From positions 186,001-250,000 of the forward strand of contig NZ_QUOK01000006.1 of NCBI RefSeq assembly GCF_003390325.1: a stretch of DNA of 64,000 nucleotides. The letters run 5' to 3'. A program made the position numbers and the translations under genes. Numbering within the stretch: position 1 is the first letter of the stretch; every line of letters starts with the position of its first letter. The notes under the pieces are model-generated. The model was not told where the DNA came from. It searched no databases and was given only the letters and a program-made list of their open reading frames with translations. Source of the stretch: Rhodohalobacter sp. SW132. Lineage in GTDB: Bacteria > Bacteroidota > Rhodothermia > Balneolales > Balneolaceae. Shown here one piece after another: positions 45,616 through 53,510 of the stretch.

Positions 45616-46731
45616 TTACCTCTTCCTTACACTATCTAAAAAATCTAAATATTTTGAAATAACAAAATCCCAGCTAAACTTTTCTGTCACATATTGTTTA
45701 GATCGTTCAGATAAAGCCGAAAGTTCATCATTCAGAACCTTATCGATCTTTAGGGCGAACTGATCATGATCTTCGGCAGGCACCCGGTACCCATTTACGC
45801 CCTGCTCAATTACATCTTTAATCCCTTCCAGGTTTGAAGCAACTGCCGGTACACCCGAGCTGTTGGCTTCAAGAAGTACAATTCCAAAACCTTCCATATC
45901 ACCTTCAACCGGAATGTTTGGCATAACGAAAAGATCAGCGGCTGCGTATGCGGCGTTTAAGATTTCATCAGGTTGCCGTCCGGCCACCACAATTTTAGCA
46001 TTATGCCGGCTCAATTCTTTCGCCTTCAAAATTTCTGCTGTTTCAGGTCCCTCTCCAATTAAAAGCAGTATAACATCACTTTTAATTTTATCCAGCACAT
46101 TTTCGATGAACCACTGGTGCCCCTTTCGTTTAACCTGCCGCCCAACATTCAGAAGCAGAAATCTGTCTGTAAGGTCCACTCCGAACTCCTGCTCAATTTT
46201 TTGCCGTGCTGTTGTCCTGTCTATTTCATCGCCTGAAGACTCCTTAATAAAACCATTGGGCAGAACGACTCCAATAGCGGGATCCATTCCCCTTTTTATA
46301 CACTCATGTCTTGTGGCAGAGGAGACCGATATTACCCCCTGAAGTTTTTTGAACACTTGCGGCAGGTAAATCTGATACGGTAAAATGGGGAGCGTTACAT
46401 CCTGGCCGTGATTAATGGTGACGCAAGGTGCTTCAGGTTTTTTTAGCATAAACGGCAGCACTCCGGCCGTCACCATAGAAGAAAACAGAATTACATCCGG
46501 TTTGAACTTTTTTGATACACCGGGAATCTTCCACAATAAACTCACAAGGAAAAAAAAAGTTTTCAACCCGATTCCTCTCCATGATGTTTTTAACAAGATG
46601 GTCTCAAGTTCAACATCTTCTCGCTCCATGAGAGTGTTCATCAGCTGAATGCTTACATTTTGCATCCCGCCGATACTTTCCATCGGGTCGCCATCCGGCG
46701 GGTGCAGATGTGAGATGTATAAAATTTTCAC
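45616..46731 (-). CDS. Family 4 glycosyltransferase (second of two)
   Basis: The 371-residue GT-B enzyme has an N-terminal acceptor domain starting KILYISHLHPPDGDPMESIGGMQ and a C-terminal nucleotide-sugar domain. Motifs there are LLNVGRQVKRKGHQWFIENV, LLIGEGPE, IVVAGRQPDEIL and the donor-binding E-x7-E in GFGIVLLEANSSGVPAVASN. It overlaps the other GT4 gene by four bases and precedes spt by 83 bases on the same strand. It transfers a sugar at the cytoplasmic membrane face. A lipid or polysaccharide acceptor is possible; a sphingolipid acceptor is inferred from the neighbours. Confidence 0.88.
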   Translation of the reverse strand: MKILYISHLHPPDGDPMESIGGMQNVSIQLMNTLMEREDVELETILLKTSWRGIGLKTFFFLVSLLWKIPGVSKKFKPDVILFSSMVTAGVLPFMLKKPEAPCVTINHGQDVTLPILPYQIYLPQVFKKLQGVISVSSATRHECIKRGMDPAIGVVLPNGFIKESSGDEIDRTTARQKIEQEFGVDLTDRFLLLNVGRQVKRKGHQWFIENVLDKIKSDVILLLIGEGPETAEILKAKELSRHNAKIVVAGRQPDEILNAAYAAADLFVMPNIPVEGDMEGFGIVLLEANSSGVPAVASNLEGIKDVIEQGVNGYRVPAEDHDQFALKIDKVLNDELSALSERSKQYVTEKFSWDFVISKYLDFLDSVRKR

Positions 46732-47879
46732 GAATTACCTTCTTCTGCTAAACTGTAATAATTTTCTAAAAGACTGCTGTTAATTTTCTCCCAGGTAAAC
46801 TCCTGTGATTTTTCCAGGGATCTCTCCCCCATCTGTTTTCGCAGTTCATCACTATTCACAAGTTTTCCGGCATACTCCAAAAACAGATCAATGTTTTCTA
46901 CCGGTACCAGAAAACCGTTTTCCTGATGCTGCACGAGGGTTCGGCTTCCGGCTGCATCGGCTACCAGGCAAGGCAATCCGCTTGCCATCGCTTCAAGAGT
47001 AACATTACCGAATGTTTCCGTATCAGATGGGAAAAAGAATATATCGCTGCTGGCATATGCCGTAGCGAGTTCATCACCGGTTAAAAAGCCTGTAAAAACG
47101 GTATCAGGCAGCATCTGCTGCATCTCTTCAAATGCAGGTCCGTTACCCACAACTACAGAACGTACGTTACTGTTGTCGAGTTCAAGACTGCGAACAACCT
47201 CAGCAAACAGCGCCGGGTTTTTTTCCCATACCAGTCGTGATACATAGGTTATCACAACATCATCATCGCTGAATCCGTGAGCTTTTCTCCAGTCGTCACT
47301 TCTCCGGCCCGGGTTAAACTGATTGGTATCAACACCCCTTGCCCAAATTTTTAGCTCATTTCCGTTTTGACCAATATTTTGCAGCTGCAGTTCATCGGCC
47401 ATTGACGGGGTGGGCACATAGATCTGGCTGCAGTGACTGTAAAACCATCGTAAATAGGACCAGCCCAATGACTCGGCAAACTGTAGGTTATAATACTTCA
47501 GATAACTTGTGAAATGGGTATGATAAGAGGAAACCAGAATTTTATTATGATCCCGCGCCCATTTCAGTGCTTTAAAGCCTAAAACATCCGGAGTTGCGAT
47601 ATGAACAATATCTGGATCAAACTCCTCAAGACGATTTTTCTCAAGCGAAGGAAACCCAATAGTTACCCGGTATTCCGGCCGGCCGGGGGCTTCAATTGAC
47701 GGGACAGGCACCAGTGTTCCGGCATGATCAAGCGCCGGCTCATCTATGGTAGGGCCAAATATTAATACCTCTACTCCCGACTGTATCAGATAGTCAACCC
47801 AACGATTTAATGTGAGGGATACCCCATCTCTGATGTGGTTGTAATTGCCGGTAAAAAGAGCAACCTTCAAATTACTCAT
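46728..47879 (-). CDS. Family 4 glycosyltransferase, alpha-mannosyltransferase-like (first of two)
   Basis: The 383-residue GT-B enzyme resembles GDP-mannose-dependent or sulfoquinovosyl-type GT4 enzymes that glycosylate lipids. It opens with KVALFTGNYNHIRDGVSLTLNRWVDYL, where the GVS loop is typical of the group, then FDPDIVHIATPDVLG, SSYHTHFTSYLKYY and WARGVDTNQFNPGRR. The donor domain has YVSRLVWEKNPALFAEVV, VVVGNGPAFEEM, and the final E-x7-E in TFGNVTLEAMASGLPCLVAD. It is the first gene of a leftward string with the second GT4, spt and the GNAT gene. It faces the epimerase gene across an 85-base divergent spacer. Confidence 0.88.
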   Translation of the reverse strand: MSNLKVALFTGNYNHIRDGVSLTLNRWVDYLIQSGVEVLIFGPTIDEPALDHAGTLVPVPSIEAPGRPEYRVTIGFPSLEKNRLEEFDPDIVHIATPDVLGFKALKWARDHNKILVSSYHTHFTSYLKYYNLQFAESLGWSYLRWFYSHCSQIYVPTPSMADELQLQNIGQNGNELKIWARGVDTNQFNPGRRSDDWRKAHGFSDDDVVITYVSRLVWEKNPALFAEVVRSLELDNSNVRSVVVGNGPAFEEMQQMLPDTVFTGFLTGDELATAYASSDIFFFPSDTETFGNVTLEAMASGLPCLVADAAGSRTLVQHQENGFLVPVENIDLFLEYAGKLVNSDELRKQMGERSLEKSQEFTWEKINSSLLENYYSLAEEGNS

Positions 47880-47964
47880 GCAGTTTTCTATGCAGTGTTC
47901 AACTTCGTATCTTCTTTATCTGTGATAAAAACAGATTTTCTATATCCACACAATATACAATTAA

Positions 47965-48936
47965 ATGAAAGCATTTGTTACCGGAGGCACAGGATTTATT
48001 GGAAGTCATCTGGCTGATCACCTGATCGCCTCCGATGAATATTCCGAGGTAAAATGCCTGGTCCGTTCGTCTGATAAATGGCTGGAAGGCAAATCATTCA
48101 CAAAAGTTAAAGGCGACCTCCACTCCATTCCGGCGATTTCCAATGCCCTTTCTGACGTTGATGTGATTTTTCACCTGGCAGGAGTTGTATCTGCGCCGAC
48201 TAAAAAAGATTTCTTTCATGCGAATGTGGATGCTACTGAAAATCTGATCCGCCTGGCTGCGCGTGAAGGCGTTCATAACATCGTAATTCTCTCTTCCCTT
48301 GCAGCAGTCGGTCCGAGTAACGGTACTCCAAGAACCGAATCAGACCCTATGCTTCCGGTGAGCATGTATGGTAAATCAAAAAAAGAGATGGAGGGTTTAA
48401 TTAAAGAGTGCATCACCCCCGACATGTCGGTAAAGGTATTGCGTCCGCCTGCAGTGTATGGCCCGCGAGAAGATCAGATTTATACTCTTTTTAAAATCAT
48501 GAAATATGGGGTCGCCCCGATCGTAGGTGACGGGACATCACCGGAACTCTCCATGGTTTATGTATCGGACATTGTACAGGGCATTGAAAAAGCCGCTGCA
48601 CGTGACGAAAAAGGAATCTCCACTTATTTCATCAGCGGACAAATCACCTGCTGGAATGAGATCAAGGAAATTTGTGATACTGTTATGGGTAAAAAAAGCA
48701 TGTCCCTGAAGCTAAATCCGGGCATAGTAAAAAAAGTTGCCGGATTTATAGAAACAACTGCATCATTATTTGGTTCATACCCCGTTGTAAACCGTGAAAA
48801 AGCTCGTGAAATGATCCTGGAGTGGACATGCAGCTACGAGAAAGCGGAACGTGAACTGGGCTATACCCCAAATGTATCTCTCGCAGAAGGGATTTCCCGC
48901 ACACTCCACTGGTATAAAAAAAATAACTGGCTCTGA
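47965..48936 (+). CDS. NAD-dependent epimerase/dehydratase family protein (extended SDR)
   Basis: The 323-residue protein has the N-terminal nucleotide-binding motif VTGGTGFIGSHL, FHLAGVVSAPTKKDF, the catalytic Ser region ILSSLAAVGPS and YGKSKKEME (Y-x-x-x-K), then RPPAVYGPREDQIYTLFK. It resembles the 3-beta-HSD/dihydroflavonol reductase-like branch more than sugar epimerases. In Caulobacter the ceramide reductase CerR is, as I recall, an NAD-dependent epimerase-like protein from the sphingolipid locus. Here the gene is divergent from the GT4-spt-GNAT string, so I suggest the same role, with moderate doubt. The next gene (48942) follows by 5 bases, forming a second operon. Confidence 0.75.
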   Translation: MKAFVTGGTGFIGSHLADHLIASDEYSEVKCLVRSSDKWLEGKSFTKVKGDLHSIPAISNALSDVDVIFHLAGVVSAPTKKDFFHANVDATENLIRLAAREGVHNIVILSSLAAVGPSNGTPRTESDPMLPVSMYGKSKKEMEGLIKECITPDMSVKVLRPPAVYGPREDQIYTLFKIMKYGVAPIVGDGTSPELSMVYVSDIVQGIEKAAARDEKGISTYFISGQITCWNEIKEICDTVMGKKSMSLKLNPGIVKKVAGFIETTASLFGSYPVVNREKAREMILEWTCSYEKAERELGYTPNVSLAEGISRTLHWYKKNNWL

Positions 48937-48941
48937 TTTTT

Positions 48942-50519
48942 ATGAAATATACATCCACGGTCCTGTTTCTACTTGTTACCCTGATCCTTATACCCGGTCT
49001 TTCAAATGCTCAATGGAACCACGATATAACAAACGAGCTTGAAATCCCTGGTATTCTCGATATTGAAAGCTCACCCACTCATCTGTACGTATTATCAGAA
49101 GATGAGGGCTTGGTGGTTTTCAGAACGTATGAAGACTCCCTGCAATATCTTTACTCTTCAACCGGCATGCAGCGGCGGGGTGATCAGCTCCATGCTGATA
49201 TCCGTTTTGCCTACCTTCATGGCAATGGCCGCAGGCTAACCGTAATTGAACCCACTTCCGTGCTGGGAGTTTACTCATCCACTGTACTGCCGGAAACCCC
49301 CGTCACAACACGCCGCGTAGGTAACAACCTTTATATTGTGATGGCAAACGGAACACTTGGTACATTAAGCCTTCAAACTCCGGAATCTGTCGACACTGAT
49401 CCCGAAAGAGTGGATCCGGACAGACTTGAAGGACGCAGCGTAAACGATCTTGCAACGGATGAAAACAGAGTTTTATACGTTTTGAGCGATAACTCCCGGG
49501 TGGATATATACCGCCACAGTTCAAGTGATGAATCCCTGATTCACGAGCAAAGCGTGGATCTTTCAAACCGGGCAAACCGAATTTTCTATACAGATAACGA
49601 ACTTATCGGAACTTCAGAAGACGGTGATATTTTTCTGATCAATTCTGATGGCCGAACAAGACATCAAAATAATGTGGAGTCGGGAGTTACAAATCTTGGA
49701 TTTTGGAATGATGAGGTTGTAGTACGGAATGAAAACAATCAACTCTGGATCGGTGAACTCGGGGGTGAATTAACGCGCTGGAAAGAGACCGGACGTGCCG
49801 GAAATCACTTTACTATTAGTAAAAACCGCCTGTATGTTTCCGAATACAGTTCACTGTTTCCGGTCATCCGTGCTGTAGAAACCGGCCGCGCCGCGCAGTC
49901 CAGCTCTGGTACTCAGGCTGACCGATTTATGATTTCTCAGATCGAAACCGTAACGATACCATTCCCTAAACCTCTGCTTCTGCCGCTTGAAGTAGAAGGA
50001 TACGACGGAAATGTATCTGATATCACCTTCAGCGTAGACAGCCGATTTAACAATATCCGGGTTCGCGGAAATTCTATCTATTGGCAGCCGGGAGCTTCTG
50101 ATACCGGCAGACATCCGCTCACGGTTACAGCAACGACACCAGCGGGGCAAAGCACCCAAATGGAATTCACCGTGGATGTGCGTCCGTTTAACTCACCTCC
50201 GCGATTTACCCCCACACGTCCGCAAACTCTGCCAGCTGATGAACAGTTCGAACAGAAAATCTCGGCGTTCGACCCCGACGGCACCCACCCCGACCTGATC
50301 CGCTATCTTGGCGTTGATCTTCCATCAGGTGCATCACTGGACGAGCAAACCGGCCTCTTCAGCTGGACACCCAACATTCGGCAGGTCGGATCACATACGT
50401 TTCGCGTGATTGCAACCGACCAGTTTGGAGCTGCAGCATCACAGGAATTCGAGCTGCGTGTGGTTGAAGTTGAAGAAACCGATGAAGTTGAAATCGAAAA
50501 TGTGATCGATTCTCAGTGA
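48942..50519 (+). CDS. Secreted protein with beta-propeller-like and Ig/cadherin-like domains
   Basis: The 525-residue protein has a signal peptide ending LSNAQ (residue 24). Residues about 30-320 form repeated short strand blocks (DITNELEIPGILDIESSPTH, LYVLSEDEGLVVF, NLYIVMANGTLGTL, RVLYVLSDNSRVDIY) suggesting a beta-propeller. Two Ig-like domains of the He_PIG/cadherin-like type follow: about 335-415, and about 417-505 with DPDGTHPDLIRY...GASLDEQTGLFSWTPNIRQVGSHTF. The C-terminus is short and acidic. No enzyme motif is visible. It shares an operon with the epimerase and mutY, overlapping the latter by four bases. Confidence 0.72.
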   Translation: MKYTSTVLFLLVTLILIPGLSNAQWNHDITNELEIPGILDIESSPTHLYVLSEDEGLVVFRTYEDSLQYLYSSTGMQRRGDQLHADIRFAYLHGNGRRLTVIEPTSVLGVYSSTVLPETPVTTRRVGNNLYIVMANGTLGTLSLQTPESVDTDPERVDPDRLEGRSVNDLATDENRVLYVLSDNSRVDIYRHSSSDESLIHEQSVDLSNRANRIFYTDNELIGTSEDGDIFLINSDGRTRHQNNVESGVTNLGFWNDEVVVRNENNQLWIGELGGELTRWKETGRAGNHFTISKNRLYVSEYSSLFPVIRAVETGRAAQSSSGTQADRFMISQIETVTIPFPKPLLLPLEVEGYDGNVSDITFSVDSRFNNIRVRGNSIYWQPGASDTGRHPLTVTATTPAGQSTQMEFTVDVRPFNSPPRFTPTRPQTLPADEQFEQKISAFDPDGTHPDLIRYLGVDLPSGASLDEQTGLFSWTPNIRQVGSHTFRVIATDQFGAAASQEFELRVVEVEETDEVEIENVIDSQ

Positions 50520-51613
50520 CAGAATTTCCCGCCGATCAGCTGCTTGACTGGTACTCTCTGGCCAAACGCGAAATGCCGTGGCGCAATACATCCGATCCAT
50601 ACCGGATCTGGATCTCGGAAATAATGCTGCAGCAGACCCGTGTGGATACGGTGATTCCCTATTACCGCCGATTTACCGATGCCTTCCCAACCGTTTACGA
50701 ACTCGCATCAGCAGATCAGCAAACCGTTTTGAAGCTATGGGAAGGTCTGGGCTATTATAGCCGTGCGCGAAATATGCATCACGCTGCAAAAGATGTAGTT
50801 AACCGGCTTGATGGAAACTTTCCCGACAACTATAACGACCTGCTTAAACTGAAAGGGATCGGCCCGTATACTGCGGCGGCTATCAGCAGTATTGCGTTTA
50901 ACGAACAACAAGCCGTTGTTGATGGGAACGTAATCCGCGTGATGAGCCGCTATTTTGGAATCCGGGACGATGTACGCCGATCTGCCGTTAAAAAGGAGAT
51001 CCAGGAACTTGCCGATCAAATTATTCCGAAAAATCAGCCCGGTGATTTTAATCAAGCGGTGATGGAACTTGGTGCTACGGTTTGCACACCAAAAAATCCG
51101 GCTTGTGATGCGTGCCCGCTTTCAACCGGCTGCGTTGCATACAACTCTGCTCAAACTGAATCCATACCGTATAAATCCCCGGCGAAGAAAGTGCCGCATC
51201 ACCAAATTGGAGTGGGCATTATCACCGATTCAAATCAAAATCTGCTCATCGCCCTGCGCCCTGATGATGCCATGCTTGGCGGACTCTGGGAGTTTCCCGG
51301 AGGAAAACAGAAAAACGGTGAATCCATCGAAAAAACTGTACAAAGAGAACTTAAAGAAGAACTTGGGGTTGAGGTTCGGGTCAACCGGAAGCTGATGAAG
51401 CTCAAACATGCCTACTCTCATTTTAAAATTACTTTGCACGCCTACTGGTGTACAATAGAAGATGGTGATCCGGCTCCCAATTCAAGTACTGAATTGAAGT
51501 GGGTATCACCGGATGAAATCAGCAAATATCCGTTTCCAAAAGCGAATACCGTTTTGATTGAAAAGCTGCAGTCCGATGAAGAAGGCATTCCTGAAGGCAA
51601 CCCAAGAGGATGA
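50516..51613 (+). CDS. mutY: A/G-specific adenine glycosylase MutY with intact Nudix box
   Basis: MutY removes adenine mispaired with 8-oxoguanine. The GTG start (50516) overlaps the previous stop as GTGA. The glycosylase domain has the catalytic E35 (SEIMLQQTRVDT), the helix-hairpin-helix LKGIGPYTAAAI (112-123), D136 (VVDGNVIRV) and the 4Fe-4S ligands C190, C197, C200 and C206 (C-x6-C-x2-C-x5-C). The C-terminal MutT-like domain normally only recognises 8-oxoG. Here its Nudix box is complete, G263-x5-E269-x7-R277-E-x2-E-E282-x-G284, so pyrophosphohydrolase activity on oxidised nucleotides is conceivable. The length of 365 residues is normal. Confidence 0.95.
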   Translation: MTEFPADQLLDWYSLAKREMPWRNTSDPYRIWISEIMLQQTRVDTVIPYYRRFTDAFPTVYELASADQQTVLKLWEGLGYYSRARNMHHAAKDVVNRLDGNFPDNYNDLLKLKGIGPYTAAAISSIAFNEQQAVVDGNVIRVMSRYFGIRDDVRRSAVKKEIQELADQIIPKNQPGDFNQAVMELGATVCTPKNPACDACPLSTGCVAYNSAQTESIPYKSPAKKVPHHQIGVGIITDSNQNLLIALRPDDAMLGGLWEFPGGKQKNGESIEKTVQRELKEELGVEVRVNRKLMKLKHAYSHFKITLHAYWCTIEDGDPAPNSSTELKWVSPDEISKYPFPKANTVLIEKLQSDEEGIPEGNPRG

Positions 51614-52449
51614 AACCCAAATCACCCCTGCGAAAACGTTCACGAAAGGCGCTGATTGAACTTAAACCGCTGCTGGACGAAATCAACGATCGAGTAGAAC
51701 AACCTGATTACATTCCACACGATCCTGTTCAGTTTATGCATGCGTTTGAGGAAAAAAAAGACCGCGAAATTGCCGGGTTTCTCGCGGCAACAATGGCTTG
51801 GGGAAGGCGTGATATCGTCGTCTCAAAAGTGGATCAGCTTTTACGGAGAATGGACTATCAGCCGTACGATTTTGTGATGCATTACAGCCAAAAAGATTTC
51901 AGCAGCTTCAGCTCGTTCAAACATCGAACGTTTAAGCCGATCGATATCCACGGACTGGTTCTGGCGCTCCGTGCCATCTACAGCCGGTATGATGACTTTG
52001 AATCGTTTTGGAGAGAGTGTTACGAAACGGGTAAATCACAAAACCGTCCATTTCTCGCGATATTCAATGAACGATTTTTCAGTTTCAGCTCTGATTTTGC
52101 AGAGAGAACGAGAAAACACATCTCAAACCCGGAAAAAGGCAGTCCCTGTAAACGTCTTTATATGTTTTTGAGATGGACGATCAGAAAAAACAGCCCGGTG
52201 GATACCGGTATCTGGTCATTTATGCCGGAATCTGAGCTGCTCATTCCACTGGATGTTCATGTGGCCCGGCAGGCAAGAAAATTCGGTTTGATAACCCGCC
52301 GATCAAACGATTGGCAAACTGTAAACCAGCTCACTGAAACTCTCGCAGTTTTAAACCCAAATGATCCCGCCCGGTACGATTACGCACTTTTTGGTATCGG
52401 CGCGCTGGATTATGAAATACCGCTGCGCTATCATCTGAACCGTGTGTGA
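51610..52449 (+). CDS. TIGR02757 (DUF2400) family protein
   Basis: The 279-residue protein begins with LKPLLDEINDRVEQPDYIPHDPVQF and has the family segments DREIAGFLAATMAWGRRDIV, YDFVMHY, KPIDIHGLVLALRAIYSRY, SPCKRLYMFLRWTIRKNSPVDTGIW and PLDVHVARQARKFGL, ending GALDYEIPLRY. The family is widespread in Bacteroidota and is helical, with a faint resemblance to helix-hairpin-helix DNA glycosylases. Its activity is unknown. Coupling to mutY (four-base overlap, ATGA) suggests a role in DNA repair; this is inference from position. Confidence 0.85.
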   Translation: MKPKSPLRKRSRKALIELKPLLDEINDRVEQPDYIPHDPVQFMHAFEEKKDREIAGFLAATMAWGRRDIVVSKVDQLLRRMDYQPYDFVMHYSQKDFSSFSSFKHRTFKPIDIHGLVLALRAIYSRYDDFESFWRECYETGKSQNRPFLAIFNERFFSFSSDFAERTRKHISNPEKGSPCKRLYMFLRWTIRKNSPVDTGIWSFMPESELLIPLDVHVARQARKFGLITRRSNDWQTVNQLTETLAVLNPNDPARYDYALFGIGALDYEIPLRYHLNRV

Positions 52450-52453
52450 TAGT

Positions 52454-53122
52454 TTAACCCGAGATTTCCGTCAGGCGCTCAACCGCAAAGAGCATGTAGC
52501 CCACAACCGCGGAGAGAAAACCAATCAATATCACGTAGATCACATATCCGGTGATATAGGCGGATAGAATTCGAATCCAGTCCATAAATGAATCTACGCT
52601 GAAATAATGGCGATAGATCCAGAGCATGATTCCGGCCGCCACCATCGCGGGAAGTGTGGAGTTCAGGAATGGATCGAGCAGAGACTGACCCGAGAAAATC
52701 CAGACCGGAATCAGCAGAGGTAACACAAAAAATGAAGCGCCAGCTGCATAGCTGTTAATGACGATATGATCATAAAACCCACCGGTCTTACCTTTAAGAA
52801 AAATAAGTCCGCCTACTGAAAGTGACAAAATCAGAACAAAAATCATTGAAACAGGCAAAAACTGGGTAGCTGCCCGAACGGATGCAATCTGGGTCCACTC
52901 CGTCAGGCGGAGCAAATTTTCATTATCCGCGACCGATTCATCCACCTGGGGATCAACACTGAAATCTACAAAAATGGTGTTCAGCAGTACCACAATCACG
53001 CCACCTATCAAACAAAAAAGAAACGGATGCATGAACGTGCCCCTGTTATCATTCAGAAAAGAGTCGATAACCTGTCGTGGTTCCGTGAGTAGAGATCGAA
53101 ATGTACTGATAAGCGTATTCAA
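52454..53122 (-). CDS. Polytopic membrane protein, Yip1/DUF3667-like
   Basis: The 222-residue protein has about five membrane helices (residues about 34-52, 85-110, 125-145, 155-170 and 180-210). The N-terminal line STFRSLLTEPRQVIDSFLNDNRGTFMHPF is like the lead-in of DUF3667 and Yip1-type proteins of Bacteroidota, in which a short amphipathic stretch with a conserved Pro precedes the first helix. The zinc-ribbon that opens many DUF3667 proteins is missing. The function is unknown. It converges with the TIGR02757 gene, with only 4 bases between the stops, and diverges from rpsU. Confidence 0.6.
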   Translation of the reverse strand: MNTLISTFRSLLTEPRQVIDSFLNDNRGTFMHPFLFCLIGGVIVVLLNTIFVDFSVDPQVDESVADNENLLRLTEWTQIASVRAATQFLPVSMIFVLILSLSVGGLIFLKGKTGGFYDHIVINSYAAGASFFVLPLLIPVWIFSGQSLLDPFLNSTLPAMVAAGIMLWIYRHYFSVDSFMDWIRILSAYITGYVIYVILIGFLSAVVGYMLFAVERLTEISG

Positions 53123-53264
53123 GCCTGCTTTTTTATTTAAATTCGAAATTTAAAAAATCGCGTTAAATGATGCATTCTAAGCGTTGGGAGGTATTGCAAA
53201 TCCGGCATGCAAAAGATACCGAATTTTTTATTCTTCAGGACTGTTATAAAGCTGAAATATTCTC

Positions 53265-53272
53265 TATATTTG
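53265..53272 (+). promoter_or_regulatory. Possible Bacteroidota-type -7 promoter element of rpsU
   Basis: TATATTTG fits the -7 consensus TAnnTTTG known from Bacteroides and Flavobacterium sigma factors. It lies 34 bases before the rpsU start. The matching -33 element (TTG) is not clear, and use of this consensus in this organism is an assumption. Confidence 0.35.
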
Positions 53273-53306
53273 GGATCTGTCAATAAATACAAACTATATA
53301 TAAGAT

Positions 53307-53501
53307 ATGATAGGAGTTAACGTAAAAGATAACGAAAGCATTGACCGCGCAATTAACCGCTTCAAAAAGATGGTTACACGCTCAAGGCTTTTGAACGAGT
53401 ATAAAGATCGCCAGCAGTACACCAAACCTTCCGAAGAGCGCCGTGAAGCGCTTAAGAAGAGTGTACGGGAAGAGCGTCGCCGTCAAAGAGAGAATTACTA
53501 A
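53307..53501 (+). CDS. rpsU: 30S ribosomal protein bS21
   Basis: The 64-residue basic protein has the standard bS21 start IGVNVKDNESIDRAINRFKK, followed by an Arg/Lys-rich helix ending RREALKKSVREERRRQREN. It helps the 30S subunit base-pair with mRNA near the anti-Shine-Dalgarno. No Shine-Dalgarno precedes the ATG; the upstream 20 bases are nearly all A and T. A free-standing gene, convergent with radA, 9 bases away. Confidence 0.95.
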   Translation: MIGVNVKDNESIDRAINRFKKMVTRSRLLNEYKDRQQYTKPSEERREALKKSVREERRRQRENY

Positions 53502-53510
53502 GGTCTTTTT

